This document shows positions 23,751-31,158 of a DNA stretch of 36,502 nucleotides, piece after piece (positions within the stretch are counted from its first letter, which is position 1; the number at the start of each line of letters is the position of its first letter). Source of the DNA: Domibacillus antri (GTDB lineage Bacteria > Bacillota > Bacilli > Bacillales > Domibacillaceae); NCBI RefSeq assembly GCF_001936625.1, contig NZ_MSDU01000023.1, positions 1 to 36,502 on the forward strand. Reading direction: 5' to 3'. The translations under genes and the position numbers were made by a program. The notes beneath the pieces were generated by a model, which saw only the letters and a list, made by a program, of their open reading frames with translations, was not told the origin of the DNA and searched no databases.

Positions 23751-23849
23751 ATGGGACAGATCTCTATTTTAAACAAAAAAGAACCTGACATTATTATGAA
23801 TAAGACATTGATGTTAGCCATTTCATCTTGTTGCCCAGTCACTCTGTAA
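23751..23849 (+). CDS. Hypothetical 32-aa peptide downstream of cotD
   Basis: It starts 21 nt after cotD with an excellent AAAAGGAGG site. The peptide has a charged N-terminus and a hydrophobic, Cys-pair tail (LMLAISSCCPVTL). I recognise no family. It is probably co-transcribed with cotD and may be a small coat component or a truncated gene. Confidence 0.45.
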   Translation: MGQISILNKKEPDIIMNKTLMLAISSCCPVTL

Positions 23850-23932
23850 AAGTAATCATATAATATAGTACAGAATGAAGAATAGAACAATTAACGCAAA
23901 GCATGGCCAAATCAGTTTGAGCTGCCACTAAT
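23850..23932 (-). pseudogene. Decayed YjcZ copy (copy 5)
   Basis: On the minus strand AAAAGGAGG is followed by an ATT where the start should be, then AGT GGC AGC TCA AAC (SGSSN), then an in-frame stop. After a frameshift comes FALIVLFFILYYII, clearly the YjcZ hydrophobic helix, and another stop. The start codon, frame and tail are all damaged. It was found by comparing the peptide wording with the four intact copies. Confidence 0.7.
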
Positions 23933-24130
23933 CCACCTTTTCCTCCTTTTGTGAACGGATAATCACAGAAGGAGGTTTTTGTTATGCTTGTATGATCCAG
24001 ATCTCCCACGCCCTTTTTCTGTTTTGCCGCTGCCAGCATGAAAACAACCATTATTTCCAAATAAACTATTTCCTTAAAACCATTTTTTATTAAATGTAAG
24101 ATTATTTACATTTATAGACTTGTGTCTAAT

Positions 24131-24157
24131 ACAAAGTTTTATTTTCGACATAGAATA
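24131..24157 (+). promoter_or_regulatory. Sigma-K-like promoter
   Basis: AC (24131-24132), a 16-nt spacer and CATAGAATA (24149-24157) form a full match to AC-N16-CATANNNTA, ahead of the 83-aa gene. The -10 is identical to that of yjcZ copy 1. Confidence 0.65.
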
Positions 24158-24200
24158 TAGAATAAAACCCCTGCAAGTACCAATAAAAAGGAGGATAAAC

Positions 24201-24452
24201 ATGACTTATGGAAGTGTGTATAATCTTTGCTGTAAACATCATGGGAGAGTTGTCAGAATCACATGTCATGACGGCAAAGTTCATGTAGGAAAAATCACTA
24301 GAGTCACTAGAGAGCATGTCTGGTTACGCCCTGTTGGAGGAATCGGAGGATTCGGATACGGATTTTACAGAGGATATGGTTATGGATATGGTATTCCAAT
24401 AGCTCTAGCGGCAATCGGCGGGTTTGCTTTAGGAGCCGCATTCTTCTGGTAA
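24201..24452 (+). CDS. Hypothetical 83-aa Gly/Tyr-rich protein, probably sporulation-specific
   Basis: AAAAAGGAGG precedes ATG 24201. The first half is compact and basic, with strands (GRVVRITCHDGKVHVGKITR) resembling an SH3- or Sm-like small barrel. The second half is GGIGGFGYGFYRGYGYGYG, then a hydrophobic end PIALAAIGGFALGAAFFW. Two Cys sit near the start (LCC). A sigma-K-like promoter and a strong terminator bracket it as a single-gene unit. A coat or crust role is inferred. Confidence 0.75.
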   Translation: MTYGSVYNLCCKHHGRVVRITCHDGKVHVGKITRVTREHVWLRPVGGIGGFGYGFYRGYGYGYGIPIALAAIGGFALGAAFFW

Positions 24453-24481
24453 TACATTTTTTAGGAAGCAAACAAAAGAAT

Positions 24482-24520
24482 AAAAGAGTTCTTGATCATG
24501 ATAAACAAGAACTCTTTTTT
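24482..24520 (+). terminator. Intrinsic terminator
   Basis: AAAAGAGTTCTTG (24482-24494) pairs with CAAGAACTCTTTT (24506-24518), with a run of Ts. Confidence 0.9.
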
Positions 24521-24757
24521 TATTGGTTTCATTTATTACTCAAATTAACAGTCGGAACTATTATAGAAGAAACTAACTATCACATTTATTTTGCAATAAA
24601 TACAAGGTGACGCTGCACATGCTCTCAACCACATTTGATTACTCTGTCATTTTTTGATTTAGAAGAAAAAGGATTAACTTTTTTATGTTAACGTGCACTA
24701 CTGCCCATCCCTCTATTGTGATTTTTCATAGTATATAGAAAAGGAGGTGAAAAAGGG

Positions 24758-24877
24758 ATGAGTCACGCAGTTGCACCAGGTTATGGAGCTGGCAGAGGCT
24801 TCGCCTTAGTTGTTGTATTATTTATTCTTCTGATTATTGTAGGTTCAGCATGGGTCCGCCACGGCTATTATTGCTAA
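24758..24877 (+). CDS. YjcZ family sporulation protein (copy 3)
   Basis: This 39-aa peptide begins [20 protein letters not shown], followed by the hydrophobic helix [12 protein letters not shown] and the tail VRHGYYC. AAAGGAGGTGA precedes the ATG. CATAGTATA at 24727-24735 could be a sigma-K -10 with the same short leader as copy 1, but no AC lies 16 nt upstream. The 305 nt before this gene hold only the previous terminator and this possible promoter. Confidence 0.85.
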   Translation: MSHAVAPGYGAGRGFALVVVLFILLIIVGSAWVRHGYYC

Positions 24878-25015
24878 TCAACAAATACCTTCGGGTGTTC
24901 CCTTTGCTTTTACGGATTTAATGTTCATTAAGCAACGTTACATGAATAGATCGTATACATGAACATTGAAATCCTTACGATTGACATGCGTTCAGCTTGT
25001 AGAACGTTTTTTTAG

Positions 25016-25037
25016 AGACCAGCCTTGGGTCTTTTTT
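25016..25037 (+). terminator. Short terminator hairpin
   Basis: AGACC (25016-25020) pairs with GGTCT (25028-25032) and is followed by Ts. Confidence 0.5.
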
Positions 25038-25129
25038 CAATTGTTCTATAAGCACAATATTAATGGTTATTTTTTGAATTGTAATGAAGAAAATAATTTA
25101 TTTCCATCAATAAAGGAGGTGAAAAAGTT

Positions 25130-25243
25130 ATGAGTGGAGTAGCAGGGTATGGTGGATACGGCAGCGGCTTTGCCTTGGTTGTCGTTTTATTCATTCTTCT
25201 AATCATTATTGGAGCATCATTTACTCATGGATACGGTTACTAA
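25130..25243 (+). CDS. YjcZ family sporulation protein (copy 4)
   Basis: This 37-aa peptide begins [20 protein letters not shown], continues with [11 protein letters not shown] and ends THGYGY. AAAGGAGGTGA precedes the ATG. It is nearest in wording to copy 2 but lacks the terminal Cys. A terminator follows. Confidence 0.85.
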   Translation: MSGVAGYGGYGSGFALVVVLFILLIIIGASFTHGYGY

Positions 25244-25292
25244 AACCAGGTTTTGGTTTTTAGGACCAGGAAAAGGGACTCTCTCTTTTATA

Positions 25293-25330
25293 AAAACCAG
25301 TGACAAACTTCAATGATCACTGGTTTTCTA
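25293..25330 (+). terminator. Intrinsic terminator after yjcZ copy 4
   Basis: AAAACCAGTGA (25293-25303) pairs with TCACTGGTTTT (25317-25327). Confidence 0.8.
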
Positions 25331-25509
25331 TTTTAGGCTTTCAGGAATTCTAAAACAGGCCTTTACGTCTCGTTTAAGAAAATGATCCTTTTTCTTTTTC
25401 TTGTTAAACAAACCATTCTTTATTAAAGAACAAGAAATGATTACATATTTGTCTATACCCAACATATTGTGTATAGCGGGAAAATGAAGTGAAAAATCAG
25501 GAGGGACAC

Positions 25510-25971
25510 ATGAAAATTTATCAAACTTATGATTATGAAATGGTCGCAAAATTAAATAAACCGGTTCATGATTTACACTCGAAACTGTATCCAGCATACT
25601 TTAAAAAATATAACTATCCTGATGCTGAAGAATTATTTAAACATCTAATCAACGTGGACAGTTTCGTTTTTTTTATTGTCGAGGACAATGGAGAAGCACG
25701 AGGCTATGCTTGGATTGAAATAAGAAATTATCCGGAAAATGCTTTTAATAAAGAATTTAAGTCCGTCTATGTACAGCAGATCAGCACGACTGAGAATCAA
25801 AGAAGAAAAGGTTATGGTTCAAAGTTAATGGGAAAAATATATGATTTTGCAAAAAGTATAGACATTGATCTCATTGAACTGGATTATTGGATTGAAAATA
25901 GTGAGGCAAAGGAATTTTATAAGAAACAAGGGTTTAAACAATCCAGAGAGTTTGTTTATAAACAATTGTAG
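25510..25971 (+). CDS. GNAT family N-acetyltransferase
   Basis: This 153-aa GNAT fold has the acetyl-CoA-binding motif A around residues 95-115 (STTENQRRKGYGSKLMGKIY) and motif B with IENSEAKEFYKKQGFKQ. ATG 25510 follows GGAGGG; the frame extends to 25489 without a better start. The substrate is unknown, and the neighbours give no hint. Confidence 0.87.
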   Translation: MKIYQTYDYEMVAKLNKPVHDLHSKLYPAYFKKYNYPDAEELFKHLINVDSFVFFIVEDNGEARGYAWIEIRNYPENAFNKEFKSVYVQQISTTENQRRKGYGSKLMGKIYDFAKSIDIDLIELDYWIENSEAKEFYKKQGFKQSREFVYKQL

Positions 25972-26252
25972 TGACTTCTGTACGAACGGACTTTACTTTA
26001 TTAAAAGAGGCTGTGTTTTTTTAGTGACCCCTATTTTCTTAATACAGCGAATAATTCCCGTCCGGCTGCCGGATAGATATACATTCGTTAACCTAATAAT
26101 TTCAGCACTAACACGTATAGATAAGGCGCCGCTGTTCGACGAACCAGATGTAAATGCTTTAGATTTTCTGTTATTGGCTCATCTCATTTTTTCATCTAAC
26201 AACAATTGGCCGAAAGGTTACGAATTCTATTTTGGTTCCCTTTCGTTCAATA

Positions 26253-26807
26253 TCACCCTGTAAAATAGTCAGTTCCGTTTTCACTCTTTATTTTCTTCAA
26301 TATAATACCCAAGGTTTCACGTGGTGTCATATTGGAATTATCTATTGGAATGGTCCATTTTGCATTGTAATAATATTCTCTCTCCAACAGATGCATATGA
26401 AACCATTCAGGCACATATTTTTGTCTTTTTTTCAATCTTTCGACTATTTTCTTTTTGGGTGGAGTAAGTGTAAAATGATACACGTGCGTTTTTTCATCTA
26501 TTTTCACACAATCCAACACATCCTTCACCCGTTTTTTATTGTAAATTTCAATCCCAAATATAAAAACGGTATGGATACCATTTTGTAAAAAATTATTGGT
26601 TAAGGAGCCTGTATTTACTCTAGCCAATTTATATAGGCGATCTCCATGCGGACTGCAAAATCCCCGATCAACGAATTTATATACCTCGTCCATATCTATA
26701 CCCGCAATTTCATCGTTATATGATGGACCAATCTGGCTTGTTAAAATTTCACATAAAGTTGTTTTTCCTACACCACTCGCCCCGCTCACAAATACAATTT
26801 TTTTCAT
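26253..26807 (-). CDS. P-loop NTPase, small-molecule kinase-like
   Basis: This 184-aa protein has Walker A GASGVGKTT (residues 9-17) at the very N-terminus, an Asp-rich DMDEVYKF strand, and a later Arg/Lys-rich lid-like region (ERLKKRQKYVPEWFHMHLLE). The layout resembles adenylate-kinase or AAA_33-type ATP-binding proteins. GGGGGATGA precedes the ATG. It stands alone; substrate unknown. Confidence 0.75.
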   Translation of the reverse strand: MKKIVFVSGASGVGKTTLCEILTSQIGPSYNDEIAGIDMDEVYKFVDRGFCSPHGDRLYKLARVNTGSLTNNFLQNGIHTVFIFGIEIYNKKRVKDVLDCVKIDEKTHVYHFTLTPPKKKIVERLKKRQKYVPEWFHMHLLEREYYYNAKWTIPIDNSNMTPRETLGIILKKIKSENGTDYFTG

Positions 26808-26863
26808 CTAACATCATCCCCCTTCCGTATTTCCATTTATATTTTTGGTAAAGGAGTTGAAAA

Positions 26864-26959
26864 ATGAATCAATTAAAAACCACAATGGCACCCTGTATAG
26901 TTCTAACAATGATCTTCTATAATAAAGGGTATGAAAACAGTTCAAAAATTGTTACATAA
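26864..26959 (+). CDS. Possible 31-aa hydrophobic peptide
   Basis: AAAGGAG lies 7 nt before ATG 26864. The peptide MNQLKTTMAPCIVLTMIFYN has a short hydrophobic centre. The good site is the only support, and no family is recognised. Confidence 0.3.
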   Translation: MNQLKTTMAPCIVLTMIFYNKGYENSSKIVT

Positions 26960-26983
26960 GCCCGGCAGGAAGTATGATAAAAA

Positions 26984-27227
26984 CTACCCCCACTCGGTAA
27001 ACCCACACCATTGATCTGAGCAGCTGAATGCATGAACAATCTTAAATCCCGCCTTGTACAGCAGTAAAACTTCGACTCTATTAGGTTTGAAAAAGAAAGA
27101 ATTTTTGTCTCTGTCTAAGAACTGAAATTCATTTTTTCGATCAAGGAATACGAACGATACTTATCTAAAGAGAACGATGTACCGTCATACAGTTCCACAG
27201 AAATAAATCGCCTTTCCAAGAAAAACA
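26984..27227 (-). pseudogene. Remnant of an unidentified protein gene with a frameshift
   Basis: On the minus strand one frame reads LERRFISVELYDGTSFSLDK and continues to RSYSL near 27140. The next frame takes over with RKNEFQFLDRDKNSFFFKP and continues through VEVLLLYKAGFKIVHAF to the end QWCGFTEWG. The composition is convincingly protein-like across the break. No ribosome site or start is visible. Function is not recognised. Confidence 0.55.
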
Positions 27228-27302
27228 AACAAGTCCTGATCTAAACTGATCATACACTTTAACCTTTTATGGAATAGTATGCCATAAGGGGAGGTGATGT
27301 GA

Positions 27303-27704
27303 TTGAAAGAAAAAAAGAAGGTAGAACAAGACAAACAAGTACTCCATGTTATTCAACGAGAAATTGATATCATCACTGCCCTATTGTTATTAACTGGGCA
27401 ATATACAATTTTTGGTATATTTGTCGAGCCGGGAAGTTTTTCGCTTTCAGTTGGCGGCCCTATTACAGGTACATCCCGGATAGTAAGCAAATCCGGCGAT
27501 AAAACAGTGGATTTAACGATCGATGCCATTGATATTCTCCTGGCCATATTATTAATTAGTGATAAGGTTAATATCAATGGAATATTTATTTCGCCTAGGG
27601 GATTCAGCTTGAGTATCGGCGGGCCGCTTTTTGGCGGCGCAAAACCGGAACCCGATCTGCCTCATGCTGAAAAAATCTTCAACGAATTCAATAAAATTCT
27701 CTAA
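27303..27704 (+). CDS. Hypothetical protein with an internal tandem duplication
   Basis: This 133-aa protein uses TTG 27303 behind GGGGAGGTGAT. Two copies of a roughly 38-residue unit are obvious. Unit 1 (about 19-56) has a hydrophobic helix then IFGIFVEPGSFSLSVGGPI. Unit 2 (about 74-111) has ILLAILLISDKV then INGIFISPRGFSLSIGGPLF. Each is helix, turn, then a Ser/Gly-rich strand pair, suggesting a two-fold symmetric fold or membrane hairpins. No family is recognised. It forms a two-gene unit with a 40-aa membrane peptide. Confidence 0.7.
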   Translation: MKEKKKVEQDKQVLHVIQREIDIITALLLLTGQYTIFGIFVEPGSFSLSVGGPITGTSRIVSKSGDKTVDLTIDAIDILLAILLISDKVNINGIFISPRGFSLSIGGPLFGGAKPEPDLPHAEKIFNEFNKIL

Positions 27705-27757
27705 CAGAATTATGATATCGACTAAGAGGTATTTAAAAATGAAAAGAGGTGATTGCT

Positions 27758-27880
27758 GTGGCTTTGACAGACATTCCAACCATTAAACCATCGGAAAGCA
27801 GCATTTTTCTTATAGCGCTTCCTATCATCATTTTTATATTGTTTTATACACAATTTAAAAAAAGTGATGGAGAAGACTAA
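27758..27880 (+). CDS. 40-aa single-pass membrane peptide
   Basis: GTG 27758 follows AGAGGTGATT. The peptide has a polar N-terminus with SES, a transmembrane helix FLIALPIIIFILFYTQF, and a charged C-terminus KKSDGED. It lies 53 nt after the tandem-repeat protein and shares its terminator, so the two probably act together. Confidence 0.6.
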   Translation: MALTDIPTIKPSESSIFLIALPIIIFILFYTQFKKSDGED

Positions 27881-27938
27881 GCACCTGAAGCAATATATTA
27901 AATCGATACAAATAAAATATAACGATTACAATATATAA

Positions 27939-27966
27939 AAAGAGATGTCAAAAAAGACATCTCTTT
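27939..27966 (+). terminator. Intrinsic terminator of the two-gene unit
   Basis: AAAGAGATGTC (27939-27949) pairs perfectly with GACATCTCTTT (27956-27966). Confidence 0.75.
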
Positions 27967-28035
27967 ACTGTTTTCATGAGGAGAGGAATGGACACAGGCT
28001 TTAGTTCCTGCCTTTATCCTGTACTTTACTCAGCC

Positions 28036-28338
28036 TTACCTAATGAAAAATGATCCCATCTGCCTTAACGCATTGATCCCATTTGACAAATCCCCTATAT
28101 TTGTCATCATTTGATTTATATTTCCCCACGCACCAGTTGTCCGTGGGTAATTAGCACCTTGAGGCGGTCTCGGATTTAGACCTTGTGAAAAATATCTCGG
28201 ATCCTGATAAATGGGGCCGGGATTTCGATAAGGTGATCTGGGATAAGGTTGGAACGGCCCTGAATATGGTTGAAATGGACCTGAACCTGGATAAGACCGA
28301 AATGGTCTCGGACCAGGACTCGGAGGATAAAATGGCAT
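28036..28338 (-). CDS. YppG-like spore coat protein
   Basis: This 100-aa protein is Pro/Tyr/Phe-rich for the first two thirds (SGPFQPYPRSPYRNPGP), followed by a conserved helical end NINQMMTNIGDLSNG and LRQMGSFF, as in YppG. ATG 28338 follows GGGAGGTGAAAAAC; a GTG three codons upstream overlaps the site. YppG is a known coat-associated protein in B. subtilis. Confidence 0.75.
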   Translation of the reverse strand: MPFYPPSPGPRPFRSYPGSGPFQPYSGPFQPYPRSPYRNPGPIYQDPRYFSQGLNPRPPQGANYPRTTGAWGNINQMMTNIGDLSNGINALRQMGSFFIR

Positions 28339-28868
28339 GTTTTTCACCTCCCTTCTTTTTAATTCCTGTGCTCTGCCGGTGGATGCATATTTTCATAACA
28401 GCTAATGGGATTATTTTCTGTTTGTGTATAAGAAAAAGTCTATCATTCCGTACGAACAGGAAGATAAAAATTCTTTATACGGATAACCTAGTAAACAGCT
28501 AGATCCCACATGTTACTGCTCATTATTATCATATGAGAAAAATAATGACATGAATGTGGCAATCTCACTAGTAAAAGATAAATAAAAAATGCCTTTAAAT
28601 TAAATAAGCTGAGCTTTGTGTAACCATTCCTGATGACAATCCTTTTTTATTTCCTCCTTTCTTAACATGTAAGAAGCTTCTTTAAGAGCTTAGAGCATGC
28701 CTGAAACCTGCTTTATTCTCTAAAGGTGTATACAATCTTTTAACGGGCTCTTTCCAATTCCATCAAATCACCCATTGGTTTTGAGCTGCGAAAGGATCTA
28801 ATGCATGAACGTGGAGTCCCTTTCATAAAAATGTAAGAAATGCTAAGAAAGGTGGTAAAAAATAACGT
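28339..28868. other. 530-nt gap without a recognisable gene
   Basis: It contains the divergent yppG promoter region and a long imperfect hairpin. CCACAT (28506-28511) can pair with ATGTGG (28554-28559), and TCATTATT (28520-28527) with AATAATGA (28541-28548). A 14-codon minus-strand frame has a good AAAGGAGG site near 28660 but is too short to call. Confidence 0.4.
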
Positions 28869-28892
28869 ATAGAAATACCGGTTACTGGGTTG

Positions 28893-29255
28893 ATGATTCA
28901 TTCAAACGATCCAACTTCAGATTCTGGGCATTCTCACGATTTGTATATAACTGCATGGGACGGCTCGCCCGTATCAGTCCATATCCATCATTTTTCAGGA
29001 GCCACCTCTTTTGATGCGGGTCATGATCATCACTATGCCGGGAAAACGGAACCTGCACCTTCAGGAGTCCCCCATACTCACAAGTACTTTTCTTTTACTA
29101 CGTTTAATGATGGCCATAAGCACGAAATCCGAGGAGTGACAGGTCCTGCTATGCCATTACCAAATGGTGGACATTATCATAAGTTTAAAGGAGTCACGAC
29201 CATTAATGGAGCCCATCCTCATTCTCACAAATATAGCGGAAACACAAGCACTTGA
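28893..29255 (+). CDS. YmaF family protein, 5' end uncertain
   Basis: From ATG 28893 it is 120 aa, His-rich throughout (SGHSHDLYITAWDG, DAGHDHHYAG, PHTHKYFSFTTFNDGHKHE, NGGHYHKF). These HxH/GHxH repeats are the YmaF signature and could bind metal. In relatives the chain starts several residues earlier with a (M)xIPVTG-type opening. Here that opening is present (EIPVTGL, codons from 28872), but the codon in the start position is ATA (28869) and the nearest ribosome site (AAAGGTGG) is 13 nt away. The native start may be lost, or an unusual start may be used. Confidence 0.75.
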   Translation: MIHSNDPTSDSGHSHDLYITAWDGSPVSVHIHHFSGATSFDAGHDHHYAGKTEPAPSGVPHTHKYFSFTTFNDGHKHEIRGVTGPAMPLPNGGHYHKFKGVTTINGAHPHSHKYSGNTST

Positions 29256-29585
29256 AATGGATCATTGCTTTTGCTGCACATCTTGTTTGCTTCTGTTCCA
29301 AAGCAAGTAGCTCAAATTCATTCAGCTGTGCATTTTTTCGGAAATAATAATGATTAGAAGTTAATCATGAAATAAATATACGGTTAACGGCACGTAAGAT
29401 GTTCTGGCGGATTTATTAGCAAGAAGTGCAATATTCAAAACTGGGGTAAGCATTATCAATGATCGTTAATATAATGTCCTTTATTCAAAAAATAAAAAGC
29501 CTACATCAAGTTATGAAAGAAATCATACGATGTAAGGTGCCTGTTATTTGAAAACTGGCAATTTCAAGAATGGAGTGATTTTTCA
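29256..29585. other. 330-nt gap, nothing assignable
   Basis: A 17-codon Cys-rich frame (29257-29310, MDHCFCCTSC...) lacks a ribosome site. No promoter or terminator is convincing. The upstream region for the Asp-rich peptide lies at the right end. Confidence 0.35.
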
Positions 29586-29651
29586 TTGGGTTACTATGAT
29601 CATGATGACGACCGTAGGAAAAAGCACTGCGACGACGATGACGACTACTGA
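29586..29651 (+). CDS. Possible 21-aa Asp/His-rich peptide
   Basis: TTG 29586 lies 8 nt after GGAGTGA. The product is GYYDHDDDRRKKHC then DDDDDY, a strikingly charged peptide that ends in Tyr. Similar short acidic/basic blocks occur in coat and crust proteins. It could also be the end of a larger decayed gene. A terminator follows 125 nt later. Confidence 0.35.
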   Translation: MGYYDHDDDRRKKHCDDDDDY

Positions 29652-29776
29652 CAGAAAAAAACAGGTTAACTGAAATACGCGCCCCCATCAAGGACGGTAG
29701 TTCATAAACAAAAGCACTTTGGTCCAGTTGATCGGTGACAACAAAGTTGTTTAATTTTGCTTTTATAAACACATAT

Positions 29777-29806
29777 AACACCGTCCTATTATCTGGACGG
29801 TGTTTA
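29777..29806 (+). terminator. Intrinsic terminator hairpin
   Basis: AACACCGTCC (29777-29786) pairs perfectly with GGACGGTGTT (29795-29804). Confidence 0.7.
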
Positions 29807-29837
29807 AAATAGATATTTCATTTTACAGGCCTGTTGA

Positions 29838-29921
29838 TTACTCAAAATTATATAGATCTATCCCTGTGAAGATGCGCATAGCGGTATAGACATTCCGCTT
29901 CGGCACACCGTCTTTGCTGAT
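29838..29921 (-). pseudogene. 3' remnant of an unidentified gene
   Basis: The minus-strand frame SKDGVPKRNVYTAMRIFTGI-DLYNFE ends at a TAA (29838-29840). It reads like a real protein C-terminus but is closed by a stop directly upstream and has no start. I cannot identify the family. The flanking 29922-30341 holds only two terminator hairpins. Confidence 0.35.
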
Positions 29922-30082
29922 TTAAAAATAGCTTGCCGATCTATTATGTGGTAATTGTAAGCTGTTTATATTCACCAATTATTGTGCGATAGAATAGAAT
30001 GCTGCACCAGACTGTTCCTTTTTAAATAATTGAATTGTAAAACCAATTCATTATATTGCATTCAAATATCTGCTGCTAAACA

Positions 30083-30127
30083 AAAACAATCGTCATCCTT
30101 TGATTATCAAGGGATGGCGATTGTTTT
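30083..30127 (+). terminator. Terminator hairpin
   Basis: AAAACAATCGTCATCC (30083-30098) pairs with GGATGGCGATTGTTTT (30112-30127) with one mismatch, then Ts. Confidence 0.8.
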
Positions 30128-30300
30128 TTCACTATTGATTGAATGCCACAAAATTCACTTTATGTTGCATTTGTCTTTAGATTTCTACAAAATCTTATTA
30201 ATCTCACACACCCATTAGTGGAACAGGAATTTTAACTGCTTATTACAAAATATTGTTTATTTATTGTCAAGTCTTAGCGAATCCGAATTAAATTCAAAAA

Positions 30301-30340
30301 AAGAGGATGTCCCAAATTAAAGGATTTGGGACATCCTCTT
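30301..30340 (-). terminator. Terminator of the minus-strand pair at 30342-31039
   Basis: A perfect 17-bp stem (30301-30317 with 30324-30340) with a 6-nt loop abuts the stop codon of the gene at 30342. A T-run follows on the minus strand. Confidence 0.9.
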
Positions 30341-30341
30341 G

Positions 30342-30635
30342 CTAGTTGTTTTTTGTAATGCTAATGTTTAATCTAGCAGGGTCTTTGTCTGTTACAACAT
30401 GCATAAACCCTGTGGCTAGAGGCACTTCTTCATGTTTCAAAGACTTATCTTCAATCTTTGTTTCCCTTTGATTGACAGTATACGTATCTTTTTCTATCTC
30501 TTTTTGTTTTACAATTTCCATTATCTCTTCTAATTTTTTTAACAATTCTTTACCTAATTTTAACTGATAGAAAATGGTGATCGTAACTATCGTAACTACG
30601 CATAGCAAATAGAAAACCAAAATTTGCATTAGCAT
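30342..30635 (-). CDS. Hypothetical single-pass membrane protein
   Basis: This 97-aa protein has an N-terminal transmembrane helix (ILVFYLLCVVTIVTITIFY), then a charged coiled-coil-like segment (LGKELLKKLEEIMEIVKQKE), and a polar C-terminal domain. GAAAGGCAG precedes ATG 30635 at a rather long distance. It lies 27 nt after the next gene upstream on the same strand and shares its terminator. No family is recognised. Confidence 0.6.
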   Translation of the reverse strand: MLMQILVFYLLCVVTIVTITIFYQLKLGKELLKKLEEIMEIVKQKEIEKDTYTVNQRETKIEDKSLKHEEVPLATGFMHVVTDKDPARLNISITKNN

Positions 30636-30662
30636 AAAGAAACACTGCCTTTCTACAGTTTC

Positions 30663-31039
30663 TTATTCACTAGGAGGTGCCGCAATTGATTGGCATGTGC
30701 CTGTAAAGTTAGTAGCTGTTGCGCTGTAGATGTGGGTAACAAGCTTGAAGACTTTCCATACAATTGTAAAAGGCGGTTCAATCGGACCTACCAGGAACTG
30801 ACCGCAGTCGTCTGTGATTGCGTGTCCAATCGGTGTCAGGTCACAAGTAAAACGAGGATCCCCAGAGTTTACATGGAAAAACTTCACAACTGAACAAGAA
30901 ACAGGCAAACCAGTCTGGTCATCAACAACAGTACCGTGGATGACTTTTCTTGTGTCATGTAGTGGCAAATCAGCGAACGTTCGTAAAAGTGTACTTTTAT
31001 GAATGGTATCTAAAGCATTTGTTCTCTAAATATTTTCAT
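30663..31039 (-). pseudogene. Carboxypeptidase-regulatory-like small protein with a probable 5' frameshift
   Basis: The main frame (TTG 30968 to 30663, 101 aa) reads TRKVIHGTVVDDQTGLPVSC and later DPRFTCDLTPIGHAITDDCG, a transthyretin-like beta-sandwich pattern. That frame stays protein-like upstream (LDTIHKSTLLRTFADLPLHD) but has no start. In another frame AAGGA and ATG 31039 open MKIFREQM and then hit a stop. A single base missing near 31011 would join the two into one protein of about 125 aa. So it is either a frameshifted gene or a sequencing error. Confidence 0.6.
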
Positions 31040-31158
31040 GTAAATCCTTGTATTAGACATTGGTTTTTCGATTGAATGACAAACTTAAAAATTGAAAAAC
31101 ATCTCTGTAGCATAAGATAAAAGAGAATCGTATCAATTAGCTGGCTTCTTAATTTATT

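Noticed and set aside
24727-24735. CATAGTATA before yjcZ copy 3 as a full sigma-K promoter
   Set aside because: The -10 fits, but no AC is found 16 nt upstream, so it is mentioned only as a partial match.
25972-26252. Plus-strand frame of about 90 codons after the GNAT gene
   Set aside because: It only extends a shadow frame of the GNAT gene, lacks a start and ribosome site, and resembles no known protein. It could be a remnant, but I cannot support it.
28185-28502. 105-codon plus-strand frame over yppG
   Set aside because: It is the antisense shadow of the Pro-rich yppG gene with no ribosome site.
29506-29781. 91-codon minus-strand frame
   Set aside because: It runs antisense through the Asp-rich peptide and the terminator stem and has no ribosome site or motif.
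30974-30998. Palindrome around AAAAGTGTACTTTT resembling the MntA-HepT boundary element
   Set aside because: It lies inside a coding frame and shares only an A-rich arm; probably coincidental.
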